The notes under the pieces were generated by a model that saw only the letters and a list, made by a program, of their open reading frames with translations, ran no database searches and was not told the origin of the DNA. Positions 8,455 through 16,993 of a DNA stretch of 64,000 bases are shown here, one piece after another. The first letter of the stretch is position 1; the number at the start of each line of letters is the position of its first letter. The stretch is from CBDESN01 sp965242495 (GTDB lineage Bacteria; Pseudomonadota; Alphaproteobacteria; MPNO01). Made by a program: the position numbers and the translations under genes. Location: contig OZ251446.1 in assembly GCA_965242495.1 (NCBI GenBank), positions 248,001 to 312,000 of the forward strand, in the 5' to 3' direction.

Positions 8455-8571
8455 CCCGCCGCTCCCGGAGGCTCCGGGGACAGCCATGGCCGTAAGCGGG
8501 CCTCCGGTCATGGCGAGAGCGGATATCGACCGGCGCGATGGGCCGCGCCTCACATGTGTCCGAACCAGGAC
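8455..8571. repeat. Decayed left-truncated copy of the 204-bp IS481-derived MITE
   Basis: This stretch matches the second half of the element at 57434-57637 almost throughout: GCTCCCGGAGGCTCC, CATGGCCGTAAGC, CGACCGGCGCGATGGGCC, CACATGTGTC and the terminal CCAGGAC. It starts exactly at the second arm of that element's internal hairpin, so the first half is lost. The terminal GGACA has decayed to GGACGG and no target duplication is visible. It lies about 75 bp before the dehydrogenase start. Confidence 0.75.
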
Positions 8572-8647
8572 GGCGGCTTCGGGCGGTTGCCGCGAGCCGG
8601 CGAAGCAGGCAGAAGAGGGACGCGGCGACAACGGAGGAGACCGGCGC

Positions 8648-9523
8648 ATGGCCAGGATCGGTTTCATCGGCCTCGGCGCGATGGGGCTGCCGATGGCGCG
8701 AAGGCTGCTTGCGGCGGACCGCGAGCTCGTCATCTGGGGGCGCAGACGGTCGCGCCTCGAACCGGTTCTGTCCGCAGGCGCCGTCGGGGCGGACTCGCCC
8801 GCGGCGGTCGCCGAGGCCAGCGACGTGATCTGCCTCTGCGTGCTCGACACCGCAGCCGTGGGCGAGGTCGTGTTCGGGCCGGGCGGGATCGTCGAGGGCG
8901 CAGACGCCGACAAGCTGTTGATCGACCATTCGACCATCCATCCGTCGCAGACGCGCGAATGGGCCGCGCGGCTCCGCGCCGGGGCGGGCATGGGCTGGGT
9001 GGATGCGCCGGTCTCCGGCGGCGCGGCGGGGGCGGAGGCGGGCAGGCTGATCGTCATGGCCGGCGGAGAGGCCGACGATCTGGCGCGCGCCGGGCCGGTG
9101 ATGGCCGCCTACGCGCGGCAGGTCACCCATATGGGGCCGTCCGGGGCGGGGCAGGCGGCGAAAGCCTGCAACCAGATGATCATCGGCGCGGAGATCGCGG
9201 TCATCGCCGAGGCGCTCGGCTTCGCCGCCAATTTCGGCGTGGAGGCGGCGAAGCTGCCCGACTGCCTCGCCGGCGGCTGGGCCGATTCGGCGGTGTTGCA
9301 GAATCACGCCCGGCGGATGGCGGCAGCCGATTACGACGGCGCGGGCGACGCCTACATCATGCTCAAGGATATGGAGATCGCCGCCGACATGGGCCGGGAG
9401 ACCGGAACGCCGATGCCGGTCACCGCGCTGTGCGCCTCGCTATACCGGTTGCTGGTCGCGCAGGGCCATTCCGACACCGGCCAGATCGGCTTGATGCGGC
9501 TCTATGCGGAGGGGCCGTTGTGA
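8648..9523 (+). CDS. NAD(P)-binding beta-hydroxyacid dehydrogenase (3-hydroxyisobutyrate dehydrogenase family)
   Basis: Oxidises a beta-hydroxyacid (or reduces the semialdehyde) using NAD(P). Seen: 291 residues; Rossmann motif GLGAMG at 8-13 in an MARIGFIGLGAMG start, the substrate motif DAPVSGGAAGAEAG near 118-131, and the catalytic lysine in GAGQAAKACNQ. The ATG at 8648 was chosen because a GGAGGAGA ribosome site sits 8 bp upstream and the frame before it has no dehydrogenase homology. It precedes an FrsA-like hydrolase gene by 58 bp on the same strand, so the two may be cotranscribed. Substrate is not decidable: 3-hydroxyisobutyrate, tartronate semialdehyde and glyoxylate/succinic semialdehyde reductases share these motifs. 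Confidence 0.92.
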   Translation: MARIGFIGLGAMGLPMARRLLAADRELVIWGRRRSRLEPVLSAGAVGADSPAAVAEASDVICLCVLDTAAVGEVVFGPGGIVEGADADKLLIDHSTIHPSQTREWAARLRAGAGMGWVDAPVSGGAAGAEAGRLIVMAGGEADDLARAGPVMAAYARQVTHMGPSGAGQAAKACNQMIIGAEIAVIAEALGFAANFGVEAAKLPDCLAGGWADSAVLQNHARRMAAADYDGAGDAYIMLKDMEIAADMGRETGTPMPVTALCASLYRLLVAQGHSDTGQIGLMRLYAEGPL

Positions 9524-9581
9524 CGGCGGCGGGACGCGCGCAGTACGGCGTAAGGCAGGACGGAGTAAGGAGCGGACGACG

Positions 9582-10688
9582 ATGACGACCTTCTTTCCGG
9601 ACCATCCCGAATGGACGGTCCAGACGCAGCGGCTGATCGCCCAGGCGGCCCATGGCGGGGCCGACTATTTCGACGTCGCCCGGACCGTGGACCGCATCCG
9701 GCCGGGCGACCCGGAGAGCTGGCAGGCGGAGTGGCGGCGGCTCGGCGAGACGGCGGAGGCGCGGGGGCGCGCCGCGGCCGGGGCGGGGCGCCAAGCCAGC
9801 GCGATGCGGCATTTCTTCCACGCCGGGTCGTATTACCGCCAGTCGGATTTCTTCCTGCCGGGGCGCGACCCGCGCAAGCGCGCTCTGTTCGAGCGCAGCC
9901 GGGCGTGCTTCCTGGAGGCCGCCGGCCGCCACGTCCCGGCCGTGGAGCGGATCGAGGCGGCGTGCGGCGAAGACGTCTATGCCGGCTATTTCCACGCGCC
10001 GCCGGCGGAGCCCGGCAGTTTACCCGCAGTGCTGATGATCGGCGGCGCGGACTCGCTGGCGGAGGAGTTGTTCGTCCTCACCGGACCCGAGCTCGCGCGG
10101 CGCGGCCTCGCCCTGATGCTGGTCGATACGCCGGGCCGCGGCTCGAGCCTGCGACTCCACGGCATCCCGACCCGGGCCGATTACGAGGTCCCGGTGCGCG
10201 CCGCCGTGGACTGCCTCGCCGCCCGCCCCGAGATCGACCCCGGGCGCATCGGCGTCATGGGCATCAGCATGGGCGGCTATTACGCGCCGCGCGCGGCCGC
10301 GTTCGAGCCGCGCTTCAAGGCGATGGCGCTGTGGTGCGGCTGCTTCGACGTGCTGCGCGACCTCTACGACTTCTACCCGCCGATCCAGGGCCAGATGCAG
10401 TGGATCGCCGGCGTCGACGGCGACGCCGAGGCGCGGGAGATCTACGCCGCGTTCAACCTTGCGGGCGTCGCCGGACGGATCGCCTGCCCGACGCTGATCT
10501 CGCACGCCAGGGGCGACGCGCTGATGGACCCGCGCGGGGCGGTCGAGCTGTACGACGAGATTTCCAGCGCCGACAAGGAGCTCAAGCTGTGGGAGGTGGA
10601 CGACGGCGGGGCGGTCCACTGCAACTGGGACAGTCTGAGCTTCGTCCTTCCCTACATGCTCGACTGGCTGGCCGAGAAGCTGGGGTGA
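9582..10688 (+). CDS. FrsA-like alpha/beta hydrolase
   Basis: Probable C-C, ester or amide bond hydrolase with a serine nucleophile. Seen: 368 residues; a helical N-terminal cap of about 140 residues, then the alpha/beta core with LMIGGADS (oxyanion region), DTPGRGSS, nucleophile elbow GISMGG, and a late Asp (HARGDALMDP) and His (GAVHCNWD) completing the triad. Known: this architecture is shared by FrsA/DUF1100 proteins and 2,6-dihydroxypseudooxynicotine hydrolase. ATG 9582 was chosen because it follows GGAGTAAGGAGCGGACGACG and the upstream frame is unrelated. The window holds a second protein of this architecture at 27972-29213. Convergent with the 2-hydroxyacid dehydrogenase, 21 bp away. 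Confidence 0.88.
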   Translation: MTTFFPDHPEWTVQTQRLIAQAAHGGADYFDVARTVDRIRPGDPESWQAEWRRLGETAEARGRAAAGAGRQASAMRHFFHAGSYYRQSDFFLPGRDPRKRALFERSRACFLEAAGRHVPAVERIEAACGEDVYAGYFHAPPAEPGSLPAVLMIGGADSLAEELFVLTGPELARRGLALMLVDTPGRGSSLRLHGIPTRADYEVPVRAAVDCLAARPEIDPGRIGVMGISMGGYYAPRAAAFEPRFKAMALWCGCFDVLRDLYDFYPPIQGQMQWIAGVDGDAEAREIYAAFNLAGVAGRIACPTLISHARGDALMDPRGAVELYDEISSADKELKLWEVDDGGAVHCNWDSLSFVLPYMLDWLAEKLG

Positions 10689-10709
10689 TCCGCGCGTCCG
10701 AGGCGCGCG

Positions 10710-11639
10710 TCAATAGCCCTGTTTCACGTCGACCACGTCGCGCAAGGGCCGGCCGGCGCGGTGGCGGCGGAGGTTGTCGGCGATGGTCTTGACCCCGGTC
10801 TTGGGCTGGGCGTAAGCCGCGGCGTGGGGCACGACCGTCACCTTGGGATGGGTCCAGTAGGGGTGTTCGGGGGGCAGGGGCTCCTGGGTGAAGACGTCGA
10901 GGGTGGCGGCGGCGACGCGGCCCGAGTCGAGGGCGGCCAGAAGGTCGGCGTCCACGACATGGCCGCCGCGGGCGGCGTTGATGACGCAGGCGCCGTCGGG
11001 CAGGGCGCCCAGCGCGGTGGCGTCGAGGACGCCCTCGGTCTCGCGCGTCAGCGGCAACAGGCAGACCAGGATCTCGCTCCGCTCCAGCAGCGCGAACAAG
11101 CCGTCCTCGCCGCACAGGGACTTCACGCCGTCGATGGATTTCGGCGTCCGGCTCCAGCCGGCGACGTCGAGGCCGAGCCCTTGCAGAGCCGTCGCGGCCG
11201 CCCGGCCCAGCACCCCGAGGCCGAGGATGCCGACCCGGCGGTCCTGCGGCAGCTTCTGCGGCAGCGGGCGCCAGGACTTCTCGCGCTGCGCCGCCTCGTA
11301 TTCCGGCATCCGGCGGTGATAGTGGAGGACGCGCATCACGACGAACTCGGTCATGCCCGCGGTCAGGCCGGGATCGACGAGGCGGACCAGGGGGACGCCG
11401 CGCGGCAGGTCGGGATCGGCGAGGACGTGTTCGACGCCCGCCCCCAGGGCGTACAGGATCTCGAGATTCGGAAGATCGCGCAACGCGCCCGCCGGCGGTT
11501 GCCAGACCAGGGCGCAGTCGATGTCGGCGGCGTTTCCCCGTTCAGGCCAGACGCGGAAATCGAGCCCGGGTAGTTCCGCCGCGAAGCCCTCGCGCCAAGG
11601 CGTCGGATCGTCGGTCGCGCTTGCGAACAGGATGGCCAT
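10710..11639 (-). CDS. Glyoxylate/hydroxypyruvate reductase A-like 2-hydroxyacid dehydrogenase
   Basis: NAD(P)H-dependent reduction of glyoxylate, hydroxypyruvate or a related 2-oxoacid. Seen: 309 residues; dinucleotide motif GLGVLG in RRVGILGLGVLGRAA; catalytic Arg in INAARGG, Glu in DVFTQEPLP and His in PHAAAYA, the triad of the D-2-hydroxyacid dehydrogenases. The N-terminal WREGFAAELPGLDFRVWP and the GAGVEHVL segment are typical of the GhrA branch. The start is ATG 11639 (MAILFAS); the frame remains open upstream for another kilobase, but that part has no homology and overlaps the divergent aspartate dehydrogenase-like gene. Overlapping control with that divergent gene is possible, since only about 100 bp separate the starts. 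Confidence 0.93.
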   Translation of the reverse strand: MAILFASATDDPTPWREGFAAELPGLDFRVWPERGNAADIDCALVWQPPAGALRDLPNLEILYALGAGVEHVLADPDLPRGVPLVRLVDPGLTAGMTEFVVMRVLHYHRRMPEYEAAQREKSWRPLPQKLPQDRRVGILGLGVLGRAAATALQGLGLDVAGWSRTPKSIDGVKSLCGEDGLFALLERSEILVCLLPLTRETEGVLDATALGALPDGACVINAARGGHVVDADLLAALDSGRVAAATLDVFTQEPLPPEHPYWTHPKVTVVPHAAAYAQPKTGVKTIADNLRRHRAGRPLRDVVDVKQGY

Positions 11640-11738
11640 GCCGGTGTGTTTCCGATGTTCCCGAGAGGCTATGCTGCCGCCAGTCTTACCTTGCCGCGGG
11701 TCCCGGGCCAACCGGGCGGCGCGGCGGGAGGTCGCGGA

Positions 11739-12539
11739 TTGAAGGTAGGCATCGCCGGATTCGGCGCCGTCGGCCGGCCGGTGGCCGAAGCCCTCGACCG
11801 CGGGATCGAGGGGCTGGAACTGGTCGCGGTGTCGGTCCGCGACCGCGCCCGCGCCGAGGCCCGCATGGCCGGGTTCCGCGCGCCGGTCCCGGTGGTGGGC
11901 CTCGCCGAGCTCGCCGAGGCCAGCGAGGCGGTGGTCGAATGCGCCCCCAAGGAAGCGTTCCTCGACGTGGCCCGGCCGGCGCTCGGGGCGGGGCGCGTCC
12001 TGGTCACCGTGAGCGGCGCCGCCATCCTCGCCAACCCCGGCGTGACCGGGCTCGCCCGCGCCGGGGGCGGGCGCATCGTCCTGGCCACCGGGGCGCTGCT
12101 CGGGCTGGATGCGGTCCGCGCCGCGGCGGAGGGGACGATCCGGAGCGTCCGCATGGTGACGCGCAAGCCGCCGCGGTCGTTGGCGGGGGCGCCCTATCTC
12201 GAACGGCACGGCCTCTCGGTGGACGGGCTCGACGCGCCGCGCAAGCTGTTCGAGGGGTCGGCGCGCGACGGCGCCGAGGGGTTCCCGGCCAACGTCAACG
12301 TGGCCGCGGCGCTGGGCCTCGCGGGCATCGGCCCCGACCGGACCCGGCTCGAAATCTGGGCCGATCCGGGGCTCGACCGCAACACCCACGCGATCGAGGT
12401 GGAGGCCGACAGCGCGCGCTTCCGCATGACCATCGAGAACGAGCCGTCGCCCGAGAATCCGGGGACCGGCAAGATCACCGCGCTCAGCGTGCTCGCCGCC
12501 CTGCGCGGGCTGGTCGCGCCGATGCGCGTCGGCAGCTGA
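11739..12539 (+). CDS. Aspartate dehydrogenase-like protein (NadX family)
   Basis: Probable NAD(P)-dependent L-aspartate dehydrogenase, giving iminoaspartate or oxaloacetate. Seen: 266 residues from the TTG at 11739; Rossmann motif GFGAVG at 7-12, VVECAPKEAF, the loop TVSGAAIL, and the C-terminal segments FPANVNVAAALGLAG and DRNTHAIEVEAD, which are the family's signature (FPANVNVAA with the catalytic HxIE-type region). TTG was preferred to the ATG at 11646 because a GGGAGG ribosome site lies just before it and the product then begins directly with the Rossmann strand. The CoA-ligase gene follows after 10 bp, so the two are probably one operon. The role could be NAD synthesis or amino-acid catabolism. 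Confidence 0.85.
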   Translation: MKVGIAGFGAVGRPVAEALDRGIEGLELVAVSVRDRARAEARMAGFRAPVPVVGLAELAEASEAVVECAPKEAFLDVARPALGAGRVLVTVSGAAILANPGVTGLARAGGGRIVLATGALLGLDAVRAAAEGTIRSVRMVTRKPPRSLAGAPYLERHGLSVDGLDAPRKLFEGSARDGAEGFPANVNVAAALGLAGIGPDRTRLEIWADPGLDRNTHAIEVEADSARFRMTIENEPSPENPGTGKITALSVLAALRGLVAPMRVGS

Positions 12540-12549
12540 GCGCGGGTCG

Positions 12550-14157
12550 ATGGACGCGCCGGCCGACAGCCCCGCGCCCGTATCCGGCCGGCGCATCCCG
12601 GCGCAGGTGAACGTCTGCCGCGAGGCGCTCGACCGCCAGCTCGCCGCCGGGCTGGGCGAACGCCGGGCGTTCGTATGGGATAGCGGCGGCATGACCTATG
12701 GCGAGCTCGCCTGGCGCGTCGCCCGCGCCGCGGCGGGCTTCCGCGACCGCGGCGTCGAGCGCGGGACGCCGGTGCTGATCCGGCTCCCCAACTGCCCCGA
12801 ATTCGCCGTCGCCTTCCTCGCCCTGACCCGCATCGGCGCGCTGCCGGTGTTGCAGAACTCGTTGCTGGGCGAGGACGAGGTGGCTTACGTGCTCGCGCAT
12901 AGCGAGGCGCGGGCCGCGGTCACGCTGGACGGGATCGCGGCGCCGCTGCGGGCGCTCGCCGGCCGGCTGGCGCTGGGTCTGGTGGCGGCGCGCGGCGCTA
13001 GGCCGGGCGAGATCGCGTTCGAGTCCCTGGAGTCGGGCCGGGACGAGGTCGGCCCGGCGGCGACGCGGGCCGACGAGCCGGCGTTCCTGGTCTACAGCTC
13101 GGGCACGACCGGGCGCCCCAAGGGCATCGTCCACGCCCATCGCTGGGTCGTCGCCCTGGGCGAGGCCAACCGCTGCCGCGTTCCGCCCCAGCCGGGCGAC
13201 GTCGTGCTGGCGACCGGGGAATGGAGCTTCATCAGCGCGCTCGGCCACAACATGTTGTTTCCGCTGCGCAACGGAACGACGGGCGCGATCCTCGAAGGCA
13301 GGGCGTCGCCCGAGCGCGTGCTCGCCGCGGTGGAGCGGTTCGGCGTGACGCTGCTGTACTCGGTGCCCACGGTATACCGGCGGATCCTGGCGATGCCGGG
13401 CGTCGAGCATCGGTTCGATCTCACCTCGCTGCGCGGGTGCAGCGCCACCGGCGAGGCGCTGGAGGCCGCGACCTGGCGGGAGTTCAAGTCCCGCATCGGC
13501 TGCGACATCTGGGAGCATTACGGCGTTTCCGAACTGCAGCTGGTGTTGGGGCAGGGGCCCCGGCAGCCGGTCAGGCCGGGCTCGATCGGGGTTGCGCTAC
13601 CCGGAACGCGCGTCGCCGTGACCGATGACGACTACGCCGAACGGCCGCCCGGCGAGATCGGCCATTTCCTGATCGGGGCGGACAATCCCGGCTTCTTCCT
13701 CGGTTATCACAAGGACCCGGCCAAGACCGCCGAGGTCCTCCGCGACGGCTGGTATCACACCGGCGATCTCGCCTGGCGCGACGAGGACGGCTATTACTGG
13801 ATCGCCGGGCGGAGCGACGACTGCTTCAAGAGCCGCGGCATCTTCATCTCGCCCTACGAGATCGAGAACGCGCTCCGCATGCATCCCGCGGTCGCCGAGG
13901 CCTGCGTCGTCCCGCAAGCCGACCCGGAGATCGGGCATCGCATCCGCGCGGTGATCGTCCCGCGCGGCGGGGCGGAGCCCGGCCCCGCCTTGGCCGAAGA
14001 CATCCGGGCCGAGCTGCGCCGGCGCATCGCCCCCTACAAGGCGCCGCACAGCGTCGAGTTCACCGACGCGCTGCCCAAGAGCCCGGTCGGCAAACTGCTG
14101 CGCCGCGACGTGCAGCGGTTGTCGTTTGCCGCAGGCGGGGGTAGGGAACGAAAGTGA
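12550..14157 (+). CDS. AMP-forming acyl/aryl-CoA ligase (benzoate-CoA ligase-like)
   Basis: Activates a carboxylic acid to its CoA thioester through an acyl-adenylate. Seen: 535 residues; P-loop A3 motif YSSGTTGRPKG near 178-188, A5 region EHYGVSEL, the A7 Asp in YHTGDLAW, A8 hinge region DGYYWIAGRSDDCFKSRG and the A10 lysine in LPKSPVGKLLRRD. HAHRW after the P-loop and the LGEDEVAYVLAHSEARA segment are more like aromatic-acid ligases (benzoate, 2-aminobenzoate) than acetyl-CoA synthetase. It starts 10 bp after the aspartate dehydrogenase-like gene. Substrate is an inference; the neighbourhood gives no pathway partner. Confidence 0.92.
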   Translation: MDAPADSPAPVSGRRIPAQVNVCREALDRQLAAGLGERRAFVWDSGGMTYGELAWRVARAAAGFRDRGVERGTPVLIRLPNCPEFAVAFLALTRIGALPVLQNSLLGEDEVAYVLAHSEARAAVTLDGIAAPLRALAGRLALGLVAARGARPGEIAFESLESGRDEVGPAATRADEPAFLVYSSGTTGRPKGIVHAHRWVVALGEANRCRVPPQPGDVVLATGEWSFISALGHNMLFPLRNGTTGAILEGRASPERVLAAVERFGVTLLYSVPTVYRRILAMPGVEHRFDLTSLRGCSATGEALEAATWREFKSRIGCDIWEHYGVSELQLVLGQGPRQPVRPGSIGVALPGTRVAVTDDDYAERPPGEIGHFLIGADNPGFFLGYHKDPAKTAEVLRDGWYHTGDLAWRDEDGYYWIAGRSDDCFKSRGIFISPYEIENALRMHPAVAEACVVPQADPEIGHRIRAVIVPRGGAEPGPALAEDIRAELRRRIAPYKAPHSVEFTDALPKSPVGKLLRRDVQRLSFAAGGGRERK

Positions 14158-14467
14158 CCGGAAGCAAGCATAGCCTTTGGCCTGCTTGAGATAGTCCTTG
14201 TCGCCTCGTCTTGGGCGAGGCGTTCACCAGCGCCCGTGCGACCTTTCGCACGCCGGTTGACTTTCCGGTACAAGGCGATCACGCTGGTTCTCGGAAACAG
14301 CACGCAGGTTCCCGCTTCGTCGGGTCGCCTGTCGAATACAACAGCCTTGTGCGTGACGCGGGGTCGCTCCCTGGGTCCGGGCAAACAGACAGGACACTCG
14401 CTACTTGCGTGTTGTTTCCAACGGCCCGGCGCCCGCCGGCGCCGTGGCAACCGCATGGAGAAGCAGA
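14158..14467. other. 310-bp leader between the ligase and the lipoprotein gene
   Basis: No gene is supported here. A perfect 7-bp hairpin, CGCCTCG and CGAGGCG around an 8-base loop (14202-14222), lies 45 bp after the ligase stop and could attenuate or end transcription, but no T-run follows. GC is noticeably lower than in the flanking ligase, which fits a promoter-bearing region for the lipoprotein gene. Confidence 0.3.
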
Positions 14468-15652
14468 ATGCACGGAACCGGACGATACCTTGCGGCCCTC
14501 ACGGCCGCGCTCGGACTCACCCTCATGGTCGCCGCATGCGGCGGGGGCGGGGGCGGCGCGCCGACGCCGACCGCCCAGAGGGGCGATACCGGAAGCACGG
14601 GGACCGATGGGACTGCGTCTACCCACACCCAGGCCGACCTCAACAGGGTCCGCGCGGCCGATCCCGAGGAGACGTTGCAGAGCGCGGTGCGCGTTGCGGA
14701 TTCCCTTCCGCGCTTCGGCTCCGTTACCCAATCGACGAACCGAGACGCGAACGGCGTCACCACGGACCGGGCCAGCGCGGCCTTCGATGGCGCCGGCTCG
14801 ACCGTAACGATCACGCGCGCGGACTCGAGCACGCTCACGCTCGACACGGCCGACGCCGTCGTAACGTTAGACCCCGAACCCGATACGTTGACCGGTATTC
14901 CCGGCGGGGCGCGGACCTTGCGCGGTTGGGGCACCTTGAACGTTGCCGGACGCGCCGCCGATGCTGCCGCTTTCGTGGTCACTTCGGCGGACGGCGCCCC
15001 GAACGATTGGCTGGCTGTCGGCGCTTACCTTCACGTCGCCGGCCAGAACCTGCTTTCCACGGCCCCGACCGTCACGGGCGCCGAAATGGGCGCGTTCGTC
15101 GATGGTCCGGAGCTCCGCTTGCCGCCGCCGAACCTGCCCGGCGCGGGAACCGCGCGTTACGAAGGAACCGCCGGAGGCCTTTACGTCACTCGATACGGAA
15201 CCGGATATGCCGGCGTCACGCCGGGAAGCACGGCGGTCGGCGGGATCGACGCCACCGCCACGTTGACGGCCGACTTTGCCAACAACACCATTTCGGGCTG
15301 CATCGGTTGCAAGGGGGACGTCCTGCTTTCCGGCGTCATCACGGACAGCGCATCGGGGGCGAGCCGCGACTTCGCGTCCGTTCCCTCCGACGTTCAGCTT
15401 CGCCTCGGTGCGACGGAAATCGATTCGGACGACACGTTCCGCAGCCGTGACGTGACGGTTTTCGATCCCGCTTGGCAGAGGGCGGGGCTGGGGGTCACGC
15501 GGCAAAGCGGGTCATGGGGCGGACGGTTTTCCAACCTCCCGGTCGCCACGGGCGAGCCGCGCCTCGTCGGAGGCACGTTCGGTGGCGAGGGCATGTTGAA
15601 CAACGGGACTCGGGGCGCCTATGTCGGCGCTTTCGTTGCCGGAAAGCAGTAG
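14468..15652 (+). CDS. TbpB-like surface lipoprotein
   Basis: Probable outer-membrane lipoprotein with a C-terminal transferrin-binding-protein-B-like beta barrel. Seen: 394 residues; signal peptide with hydrophobic core LAALTAALGLTLM and lipobox VAAC at about 22-25, a Gly/Thr-rich tether to residue 55, then Ser/Thr/Asp-rich sequence without further membrane segments. The last 80 residues (LPVATGEPRLVGGTFGGEG and GAYVGAFVAGKQ) match the end of TbpB/HpuA-like barrels, where the strand pattern F(G)GEGxxxxGAYVGAF is typical. A Cys pair (GCIGC) sits mid-domain. ATG 14468 gives a clean signal peptide after a GGAGAAGCAG site. Such proteins often need a Slam translocon; none is visible here. Ligand unknown. 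Confidence 0.72.
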   Translation: MHGTGRYLAALTAALGLTLMVAACGGGGGGAPTPTAQRGDTGSTGTDGTASTHTQADLNRVRAADPEETLQSAVRVADSLPRFGSVTQSTNRDANGVTTDRASAAFDGAGSTVTITRADSSTLTLDTADAVVTLDPEPDTLTGIPGGARTLRGWGTLNVAGRAADAAAFVVTSADGAPNDWLAVGAYLHVAGQNLLSTAPTVTGAEMGAFVDGPELRLPPPNLPGAGTARYEGTAGGLYVTRYGTGYAGVTPGSTAVGGIDATATLTADFANNTISGCIGCKGDVLLSGVITDSASGASRDFASVPSDVQLRLGATEIDSDDTFRSRDVTVFDPAWQRAGLGVTRQSGSWGGRFSNLPVATGEPRLVGGTFGGEGMLNNGTRGAYVGAFVAGKQ

Positions 15653-15955
15653 ACGCACCCAAATCCAAGGACGGGGAACGGGAAGCGGAGCACGGGCGGC
15701 AAGCCGCGCGGCCGTCGAGCGCTTCGACCGCCGCGCGGCGCGTTCGGTCGCCGCCCGTGCGCGAATCGCCGGCTCCGAAGGGCGGAGGCGGACACCCCTT
15801 GGCCGGCGGCTGTGTGCGCCGCGTGCGGCTTGGCTCCTGTCCCGGACGCCATCGCGCCGCACGGCGTCTTGCGCGCAGGTGCCGAGCGAGGGCTTAATTG
15901 CCGACCAGTCGGCGGGACGCCACGGATGGACGGCGACAGACGGACCGGCGGCTTC

Positions 15956-16151
15956 GCGGTTGTAGAGGGTCCTGTGCGGGCGGTACTCGGTCGGGGCGTC
16001 GCGCCATCTCAACCCGTTGCGGATGACATGGACGATGCCCGAGATGACGCGCCGATCGTCGACCCGGGGGGACGCCCCGGACCTTGTTGGGTAACAGCGG
16101 CTTGAGGCAGGCAAATTGGGTGTCGGATAGCCAGAAATGGTGGTCGGACAT
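15956..16151 (-). pseudogene. IS5-family transposase N-terminal relic, frameshifted
   Basis: Seen: the minus strand reads MSDHHFWLSDTQFACLKPLL then, after a frame change near 16070, RVDDRRVISGIVHVIRNGLR and WRDAPTEYRPHRTLYNR. This is the standard N-terminus of IS5-group transposases (the DUF4096-like domain). The rest of the gene is missing: the sequence beyond 15956 no longer resembles a transposase. The region 15653-15955 between the lipoprotein gene and this relic holds no recognisable gene. No intact inverted repeats were found. Confidence 0.8.
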
Positions 16152-16339
16152 GATGCTCCCCCTATATCTGGGAGGCTTGAATCACATCCTACATCTCTAT
16201 ACAACCTCCGTTATAGGTTCAGCGGAGATGGTGTCGAGGTCAGGCATGGCGGACTCTGGGCAAATGCGGGGGAGAGAAGACGGCCCGGCCTTCGCTCGGA
16301 CCACTGACCCGGCTCCGACTCCTGGCGGCAAGCCGACGG

Positions 16340-16960
16340 ATGCCTATGAATCCTATAGAGGTTCGACGGACGAGCCGTAGCAGACATTCGGACTTGCAGC
16401 GAGCCGGAAAATACCCGAGAAGTGGAATTGTCGAATGGGCAATATTGGTGAATTTTGAGAAAGTAGATGGCCGGACAGAAACAAAAAAGCTAGAGAGAGT
16501 CCTGGTACGAGATCACCATCTATGTGGAGTTCATTTATCAGGATGCAGGAAACCTATCAAGCCAAGTGAGGGATATATCGATCACATCGTACCTAAGGCG
16601 ATAGTGCGGGAACCCTATGACCACTATATGGATAGGAAAGCGAGAAGAGAATGGGCTAGACACACGCACGGTATGTTGCTGCCAAAGGAGTTGAACATCC
16701 AGTCGATGAACATAAAATGCAACAAAGCGATGGGAAGCGAATTCCCACCGACGGTGATCGAGAAACACTGTGAATGCTGCAAATGGATCTATGTGCTGAG
16801 GTACAAATCAGGAGGGATCCGACCTATAATGATAGGGGATGACCAGAATTTTGAGGAAGGAAGCCAGATAATTCTACTCAGAATCATTCAAACTGGAGGA
16901 TTTGAAATCGGAAAAGTGGAGATCAGAATGAAGTTCGGGCCGTGGATTTCGGTTGAGTAG
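16340..16960 (+). CDS. HNH-type endonuclease-like protein in an AT-rich patch
   Basis: Seen: about 206 residues with a Cys-containing HNH-like core: HHLCGVHLSGC, then YIDHIVPKAI, then a second CNKAM after NIQSMNIK. This is the CxxxxxxxC...DHIVP...N...CN layout of HNH nucleases. A second Cys cluster (CECCKW) follows. The C-terminal 60 residues are unassigned. The AT content and codon use differ strongly from the flanking genome, so the gene was acquired recently. The start is uncertain: the first 30 codons are GC-richer and may be flanking relic sequence, with a true TTG or GTG start near 16440. Could be a free-standing homing or defence nuclease. Confidence 0.62.
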   Translation: MPMNPIEVRRTSRSRHSDLQRAGKYPRSGIVEWAILVNFEKVDGRTETKKLERVLVRDHHLCGVHLSGCRKPIKPSEGYIDHIVPKAIVREPYDHYMDRKARREWARHTHGMLLPKELNIQSMNIKCNKAMGSEFPPTVIEKHCECCKWIYVLRYKSGGIRPIMIGDDQNFEEGSQIILLRIIQTGGFEIGKVEIRMKFGPWISVE

Positions 16961-16993
16961 GCGGATGGAACAAAAACACCACTAGCGTGCTGT

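Noticed and set aside
10689..10709. Rho-independent terminator between convergent genes
   Set aside because: A GC-rich dyad exists around the junction but there is no T-run on either strand and the gap is only 21 bp.
11640..12692. N-terminal extension of the 2-hydroxyacid dehydrogenase to 660 codons
   Set aside because: The extension overlaps the divergent aspartate dehydrogenase-like gene and lacks any domain; the enzyme is complete from MAILFAS.
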